Shown here: in pieces, positions 57,960 through 64,000 of the stretch | How positions within the stretch are numbered: position 1 is the first letter of the stretch | How the letters are laid out: the number at the start of each line of letters is the position of its first letter | NCBI GenBank assembly: GCA_017591395.1 | Contig: WEDG01001396.1 | Span: 1 to 64,000 of the forward strand | Direction: 5' to 3' | DNA: 64,000 nt | Source of the DNA: Schistocephalus solidus | Lineage: Eukaryota > Platyhelminthes > Cestoda > Diphyllobothriidea > Diphyllobothriidae | The notes under the pieces: generated by a model | The model's input: only the letters and a program-made list of their open reading frames with translations | Database searches by the model: none | Told to the model about the DNA's origin: nothing | Made by a program: the position numbers and the translations under genes

Positions 57960-59911
57960 AGACTATTAGCTAGGTTCCTGCTTCGTCACTGTAGTTCGAC
58001 AAGACAGGTGTGAGCACGCATATTGAGTGCGTCTTCAGCCAAGGGAGCCTTAGGGCCACTACTAAACGCTTTTTGCGAGCATAAGTTTGGGTTGGTTAAA
58101 CTTATGACCACTGCCTCTGCCGACGCAAGTATCCACTGATGCAGAAACTTGGAGTGTTTTTTTGGGACTTTATAGATGCACGGAACGCTTGGTTGACGTC
58201 TACTCCGTGACCGCTCTCAACCAAGTAAACCACAATTGCGCTAGAGATGGACTTAACCATGCCTTGTTTAGTTAGGCAGGATGATGGTCGTGCATCCGAT
58301 TGGATAGGTGCCTGGTTGTTCGACAAATATAACCTGCCCCCCTTAGGAGCAAATGAAGGCGTAGATGCACATTAAAGAGGTCTGAAAGGGCAGTCTATCC
58401 TTACCTTCAAGGCGAAGAAATTGAGTGCTTGAGAGAACTAGTTGTATCTTAACGGCTGGGTAAGTGCGCGCAATAGCAGCGTTTAAGCGATGATGGCGAA
58501 TTTCGCTCATCGAATCCCCTCGAAAAGGCAAAGAAGAAATAAGTCCTTCTTCTCAGCCGTCGGCATGTCCGATTTTGGTGAAAGTTCTTCCATGTAGTTA
58601 TTAATAAACTTCTCAGAAACTTCGTTTTCTCGCAGTGTTTTGTATAAAGGTGAGTTCATTCTCCAATGTATCAGGAGTACACATTCTCCTAGCTCAGTTG
58701 GTGAGGCAGTAGATTAGGCATCTTTTCTGACCAACGGGTACAAAACTGTAGAAATTTGTGTAGTGCCCTGTCCACGTTGTCTTACTAAATACCCTTCTTC
58801 GAATTGTTACATTAGGCGTTCTGCTAAGTAGGACTTCCATAAAAGGGGGCACTCTCCGTTTCCTTTTTCCAAAGTGAAATTTAACCTGAACCTGATTCAA
58901 TTTATCCACGAGGCCATCCAACTCACGCTTTTCATCTGCTATTGCAAATATATCTGCTACATATCGAGCATATGATAAAGTCCTTAAACGACTGGTGAGA
59001 GCTTGTTATTTCTAGTTTTCCCATGAATACATCGGCTAGTAGAGGTCCGAGGGGTGTTACCATCGATACGCCATCGATTCGAAGTTAAAATTGACCATAG
59101 AAACTGAATTGAACATTTAGCGTGCAACGAAAGAGCAATTCCTTGAGGCCTCCGACCAGCATGCTGATTTGGAACCCCCGTCTTACAATCTCATCACATA
59201 AACAATCTATGGTTTCCGTTAATAAAGATGCGAAATCTAATGACAACATTGTTTTCCCATTTAGATTGTTGTTTCTTACGGAATCGGTGAAACCAAAGGT
59301 ATCACGTAGGCTACGGGGTGCTATTTTGTGTCGAATCTTCTTAAGCCTTTCTGCCAGCCACTTCGCAATTGCGTGATAGGGTGAATTGGACATATCTAAT
59401 ATCGGCCGTATTGGAAGGTGTGATTTGTGAACCTTTGCCAAACCATATTGCCTTGGTGGGGATTATTATGGTGGCTGTAAGAGCTTCGAACTCCTGTTCA
59501 CTAAGGAAACATTGATCATTCAGTTTTCGAATGCATTTTGTGAGTTCGAGTTCTACGGTCTCAGGTTGGTCCATATTTTCCTCTTTTCTTTTACTTTACT
59601 GTCACCAGCCAGGATTGATTTGATCTTCGAAACATAAACATTTTCATTAATGAGAACAAGACTGGTTTGGTGATTAATATTTCCTTATCTTGCCATAATT
59701 ATTTGAATTTTGCCAAATTCTCTTTCGTGATTCTTAGTGATTTGCTTCTTAGATATTGACTGCACCAATTTATGAGCGTTGATTTTAAATACTCTGCGTT
59801 CTCCGGTGTTGTGTGTACTAGGTCATGCATCTGACTCAACAGGTTTTCAAATTGAACTTCTGCTACTAATCTATTTGGTTTTTGGTTAGGAAAACAAAAT
59901 ATTTGGCCCAA
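57960..59911 (-). mobile_element. Second Penelope-like element, RT plus GIY-YIG, degraded
   Basis: A different PLE lineage from the satellite. In order on the minus strand there is an N-terminal region (59911-59699: VRL-less frame with NLLSQMHDLVHTTPENAEYL), then EFEALTAT near 59490. A frameshift leads to YGLAKVHKSHLPIRPILDMS (59.44), NSPYHAIAKWLAE, TMLSLDFASLLTETIDCLCD and MVTPLGPLLADVFMGKLE (59.05). The catalytic box near 58.95 reads RYVADIFAI, with Ala replacing the first Asp of YxDD. VPPFMEVLLSRTPN and TTWTGHYTNFYSFVPVGQKR follow (58694-58921), then SEIRHHRLNAAIARTYPAVK (58.48). The nuclease region (58.33-58.05) has VESGHGVDVNQAFR and HQWILASAEAV. Inactive. Confidence 0.8.
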
Positions 59912-59914
59912 GAA

Positions 59915-60958
59915 TAGAATTTTAATCAGATATTTTTTTCAAGCGTCAAGTTAGTAAAATTATGTACTTACTGTTCCGGAGCATTTAGAAAAATTGCTTG
60001 TGTCTTAACCGGGTTGACACTGTGAAGAAGTTTTATCCATTGCATTTCCATAATGTACGGGGCAATATGGAGCCATAGACGCTGGAACATGTGCCACAGC
60101 AAGCGAAAAGATTCCGCCATTATTCACAGAAATGTTCTAGTATTTGAACTGTTACATGTATATTTCAGGTGGCCAGGAAGCGAGGTTAGTCGATCTTTCA
60201 AGATTACGTGGCCCTGGTAGTCTTCGATAGCAAGTGCAACCTCTTTATTGACCATTCAATCAAAATCTCTCCGATAAGTTCCAAAGTGCAATTTATAAAA
60301 AAGGTTTATTCGCGAGAATGTAGGTGCACAATGACGAACCTTCTCTGAGATAGTAGTGTGGTCAACGTTAATGCTGAATGAGAGACGAGTAATACATGTA
60401 CATCTCATCTTGTCAGATTCAAAAATTTTGATAAAATACGCTAATCGAATACTGGCAGGTATGCTGCTATGGGTTTTTGTCACCAAGATATGCATAGCTA
60501 ATTTATTGCCAGCTAGCCTGCATACAAGTGCGGTTTCGAAAAATTCATGCTGACTGTTCTAATATGATCTGACTTAATTGTCTGTGTTTAAGGAGTTCTT
60601 GTTGGATTCTTGAATAGCCCAGGCCTAAGCTTCAAATGACAACAGTAAATAAGGCAGAACTTGTCATTCGGGCATCGTCTCTCATTGTTGGTTATACCTG
60701 GTGATTGCTGACAAGAGTTACAACAAATCCAAAGGGAACTGGAGTGATCATCGTCAGCCATTGTCAGATGGTCTAATCTAGACTCCGATTTACAAGTCCT
60801 TAGCCTCGAGACGGCCTTCTAGGCAGCCCGAGTTTTTTCGCCTGTTAATCTTTAAGCTGCCATTTTTTTACATTCAACGCAGGTATTACACATTGGAAAA
60901 TGGAACATCAACAATTACCAAGGATATAAATATTTCGATAGCATATATATATCTATTT

Positions 60959-60960
<2 letters not shown>
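59915..60960. other. Unassigned AT-rich DNA
   Basis: Short frames on both strands at 60256-60553 have no recognisable domain. Confidence 0.5.

Positions 60961-60961
<1 letters not shown>

Positions 60962-61012
<51 letters not shown>
60962..61012. repeat. (TA)n microsatellite
   Basis: An uninterrupted alternating AT run of about 51 bp, preceded by two shorter interrupted runs from 60942. Confidence 0.97.
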
Positions 61013-61017
<5 letters not shown>

Positions 61018-61259
61018 CCTCAAGCGTTACGTATCTAACGCATGGTCAGTAAAGTTATTTTAAATACAAGCATACTACACATAAATTTGTACGATCGCCA
61101 TAGTTTGTAAGCTCCAAGTTGACCGTCAGTAGAAATATGCGCTGAATTTGAGCTATTAATAGCATTCCATAAAATTTCAGCTCCTTAAATGCCAGAGAAA
61201 TTAATTTGCAACTTGGAGCATATCGAAATATCCTAGGGTATATAGTCGCAGACTTAAAT

Positions 61260-61760
61260 TTGATATAGTTACAGGGGATACTGGGGACCCATTTATAAGC
61301 CGAACTTCTCGACGCTGTGCCATGCAACGGTGGAATTTCGGTGAAACATGTGTTTGGGCTTCTAGCTAGTACCTGTGCAGCCAGTGTAATTAATAATTTC
61401 CCAAGTTATACTTCTTACTGCCTGTTGGCAGCTTTGGAATCTTGCACGAGTATCCCGCAGTGAATGATGGACTTCGGCCCAAATAGTCATATCAGATTAT
61501 GGTCTGCGTCGATGGACCCTTGAATTTACTGATCTGCTCCAAGTTACAAATTAATTTCTGAGGATGGTCAAAAGCTGAAATCTCAAAACTCGAGTATCCA
61601 CCAGAAAGCCTACAGAGAATGCTGCAGGACCCACTGAGGAGCCAAACCCCTCGCAGCTGTGCTATGCAGCGGCCGGATATCGGCTAAACACATGTCCAGC
61701 TTTTTAGCTAGTACCTGTGCTACCAGTATGGTGAATAATTTATCATATCACATAAATAAA
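61260..61760. repeat. Two diverged direct-repeat copies, about 345 bp apart
   Basis: ctgtgccatgcaacgg...cttctagctagtacctgtgc...aataattt (61315-61405) is repeated as ctgtgctatgcagcgg...ttttagctagtacctgtgc...aataattt (61658-61742). An inverted match (ttaatttgcaacttggagca at 61200 against tgctccaagttacaaattaa at 61532) lies between them. Origin unknown. Confidence 0.6.
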
Positions 61761-61764
61761 TGTT

Positions 61765-62155
61765 ACTGGCATTTTAAAGTAGTATTGTAATAATAAATTG
61801 TTCACATGAAGCGGCAATACATCGGTCGGATGGCACTATGGGACGTACTGCTTTACTTATCCGGATTCCGCTTAAAAAGCGTCTACGGCTGCGGGCATAT
61901 CTACCTCCTCAGGCAGATTATTTTAAGCTTCAAGTACACTGTTGGAGAAGAACTTACATGTCTCCAACCTGGCCCCAGTCACAGTTAAAATGCATTGATA
62001 TCCTCGCACGTTCGCTGTATCTCCTAACTGGAAGAAGTCTCCAGGTACAAGACAGCAGGGCTGACTGTGCACAATGCAAACTTTGTGTGACAGGTTGTCT
62101 TTTAGTCACCTGTAACTCAAAGGAAAGAGCTCAAAATTAAATAAACGTTTTTAAT
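61765..62155. other. Unassigned DNA
   Basis: A 100-codon plus frame at 61838-62140 overlaps another of 60 codons in a second frame. Neither has recognisable motifs. Confidence 0.4.
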
Positions 62156-62199
62156 TGGTTTGTGAGCTTTGTCCAGTTGCAATTTTGTTTGCGCAAATT

Positions 62200-63500
62200 T
62201 AAACATTTTGGTGGATGCTGAGGTGTTTCACTGGCTGTCAAGCGTCTCCATGTTTGCAGAGCAAACTTTGTTTGCAGCCATATGAATTTTCAAAGACTTA
62301 ACCGAAGCAGGCTTCATCTAAGGAAGGGAAAGCCCGCTTGACGAGGTCAAGAACTGGCATCGCAATCATCACTACTTGCGAGCAGTACATGGACGGTTTC
62401 AGTGAGGTCGTATTCCACACACTCAAGTTCCTTTGGACCTCCAATGCTTGCAATAATATGCCACTCAGGCGATAAACAATGCAGTTGGGGTACGGCCAAC
62501 TCGCAGACCATGTCAAAAGCCAACCATTCGACCACTGCTCGAGTTTGCCTGGGATTGCCCAAAAACACTCCTCGTTTACTTCAGTTCGGATTACGTCCTA
62601 AATCTTGATCTCATGACCGACTGTGGAATCATCACTATCCAGTTCGCTGACACCGTTCTTTCTGTGTATAAGGAACAGTATAGGGTCAAAAATAGAGCCT
62701 TGGTGAATACCAATGTCAGTCGCAATCTCCGACGATTACTGGTCACCAATATTTAAAAAATTGAGTGCGGTCGAATAGGAGGCTTCGACTGCACTTCGGA
62801 AGCATCTCCGTTACTCTTGTACGGCCGAGCTTGAACACGAGACGCTTCGGCGGCACAATATTGAAGGTCATCTTGATTTTGATACGGACTGTATGCAGCG
62901 TATTCCTTCCCTCAACTGCCCCACTGCAGTGTTCCGAAAAATGAATAAGTTTGTCCCACAGGACCGACCACTACGGTATCCTTTCTGGAAGTCGAAAAAC
63001 AAGTTGTTTTTTAGAAACTGCATTTATTTTCGTTTTATTATTTTTTCCATTATTTTAAGGTAAATCGAGGTAAGACTGGCTGAGCTGTAAGTGTTTGCGG
63101 ACACGTGACTTCCGACCTCGTGCTGCGGGGGAATCTGCACAGTTTTCAAATGGACAGACATCTACCTGGACTGAAAAAATGCGTGGAAAAGCCTAGCGAG
63201 ACGTTTTCCTACCTGGGGCAAGCTCCTTCAACATCTTGGACTGTATCGCATCAGGAGCTGGCAATTTTATATACTTTAGAACCAGCAGCTCGTTTTGAAC
63301 AAAAGCTTCCACGAGCTCATGTGTCTTACTTCTTGTTACCTCTTAGATGTCATGCTCCTGAAGCGTGTAGTCAGGTTTCCCATCAAAAATAGACCTTAAA
63401 CGTTCGGAAACATGATCCGCTTTCACTCAATCTGTGCCTTCAGCTATCCTCAGCAAGTGCACTGGATCTCTGTTTGGCATGCTCTGTCTGTTATTTCAGG
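62200..63500 (-). mobile_element. Second CR1/Jockey-like LINE remnant
   Basis: Minus-strand blocks in broken frames: LVLKYIKLPAPDAIQSKMLK (63.25), corresponding to the Ser-Pro-Gly-Pro-Asp-Gly block; GYRSGRSCGTNLF (62.95); GIHQGSIFDPILFLIHRKN (62.69), normally GVPQGSVLGP; KLEQWSNG (62.55); then CLSPEWHIIASIGGPKELEC and LVKRAFPSLDEACFG (62298-62568). Stops and frameshifts throughout. It is the opposite orientation to the similar remnant at 35-36 kb. Confidence 0.7.
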
Positions 63501-63504
63501 CTTC

Positions 63505-64000
63505 CCCGGCACAGTTAAGCAGGTTCTTTTATCGAACTTTTGCATTATCCTGATTATACCCCCCTTGAGTCGATTGATTTTAATTGATTTGATTGATTTT
63601 TGATTTATTTTAATTTTTAATTTTGTATGCGCTTGTGGAAGCAGGGTTCCTGTAAGTTGGTGATTTCCTCTACCGCCTCCGCTTTTGTTAACTTACACTT
63701 TTAAGGCCTATGTCAGTCACGGGGGTCTGTTCGACGAGTTATTTCGTGATGACCGTCAACAGTTTAGGATTGATTTTTGCAGCTTTTCTCGAAAACGATC
63801 GTAGTCCTCGCTTACCTTTCCAGAAACTGCAGAGTTATAGCGCCATAGGTGTGATGTCAACCTTCATTTGCCTGAAGTAGTCGAACCAAATATTTGTTCC
63901 GACTCAGTGGGTCTCTCGGACATTGAAAGGAGCGGGTACACCCATTAGTAGGACGAGGTGGCCACTTTAGCGCTTCCTCGATGCTGTCCTGAAATTTTGC
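63505..64000. other. AT-rich run and unassigned DNA at the window edge
   Basis: gattgatttt-type low-complexity sequence lies at 63562-63622. Minus-strand fragments further right (for example VTDIGLK, KGKRGLRSFSRKA) may belong to the upstream part of the adjacent LINE, but this is weak. Confidence 0.3.

Noticed and set aside
58684..58720. tRNA-like tagctcagttggtgaggcag
   Set aside because: It lies in the minus-strand coding region of the second PLE and translates there to conserved PLE residues; no cloverleaf can be completed.

Overview
The window reads as nuclear DNA of a parasitic flatworm, most likely a tapeworm of the diphyllobothriid type (Spirometra, Dibothriocephalus and Schistocephalus relatives). 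This is inferred from the transposon families: Penelope-like elements (PLEs) with a C-terminal GIY-YIG nuclease, and a LINE with an APE endonuclease, a reverse transcriptase (RT) and a tail of C2H2 fingers. There is no long single-exon gene, no operon structure and no prokaryotic signal. Almost every open frame is transposon debris or part of a tandem array.

Region 1 (1-17848) is a macrosatellite. Eight complete head-to-tail copies and part of a ninth, each about 2144 bp, repeat in the same orientation and run off the left edge. Each unit carries the C-terminal GIY-YIG endonuclease part of a PLE (about 198 codons) with no reverse transcriptase, plus about 1.5 kb of unrecognised DNA. Two ORFs are full length; the others carry stops, frameshifts or small deletions.

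Region 2 (about 17998-35020) is a second, hierarchical array, and is the most interesting part. Read on the minus strand it contains 8 copies of a 51-bp and 13 or 14 copies of a 42-bp exon-like cassette. Almost all are flanked by AG and GTAAGT, and both types are phase 1 at both ends, so any combination keeps the reading frame. They encode short Ser/Thr/Gln-rich peptides. Ten of the 42-bp cassettes are also preceded in frame by ATG and a short signal-peptide-like segment. Repeated hydrophobic exons and a Cys-containing terminal exon lie in the same array. This layout resembles the micro-exon genes (MEGs) of parasitic flatworms, here as a tandemly amplified locus. The gene model is inferred from splice signals and phase only.

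Region 3 (35.09-64 kb) is a graveyard of transposons in unique AT-rich DNA. It holds two CR1/Jockey-like LINE remnants (35.09-36.34 plus strand; 62.2-63.5 minus strand), a nearly complete but broken APE-RT-zinc-finger LINE (53.03-57.7 minus), a shorter relative (39.94-41.3 minus), and a second, different PLE (57.96-59.91 minus). Both APE-type LINE copies have the same non-coding repeat family at their 3' side. Degenerate TTAGGG-like tracts, one polypurine tract and a (TA)n microsatellite complete the region. Several stretches hold nothing I can identify and are marked as such.
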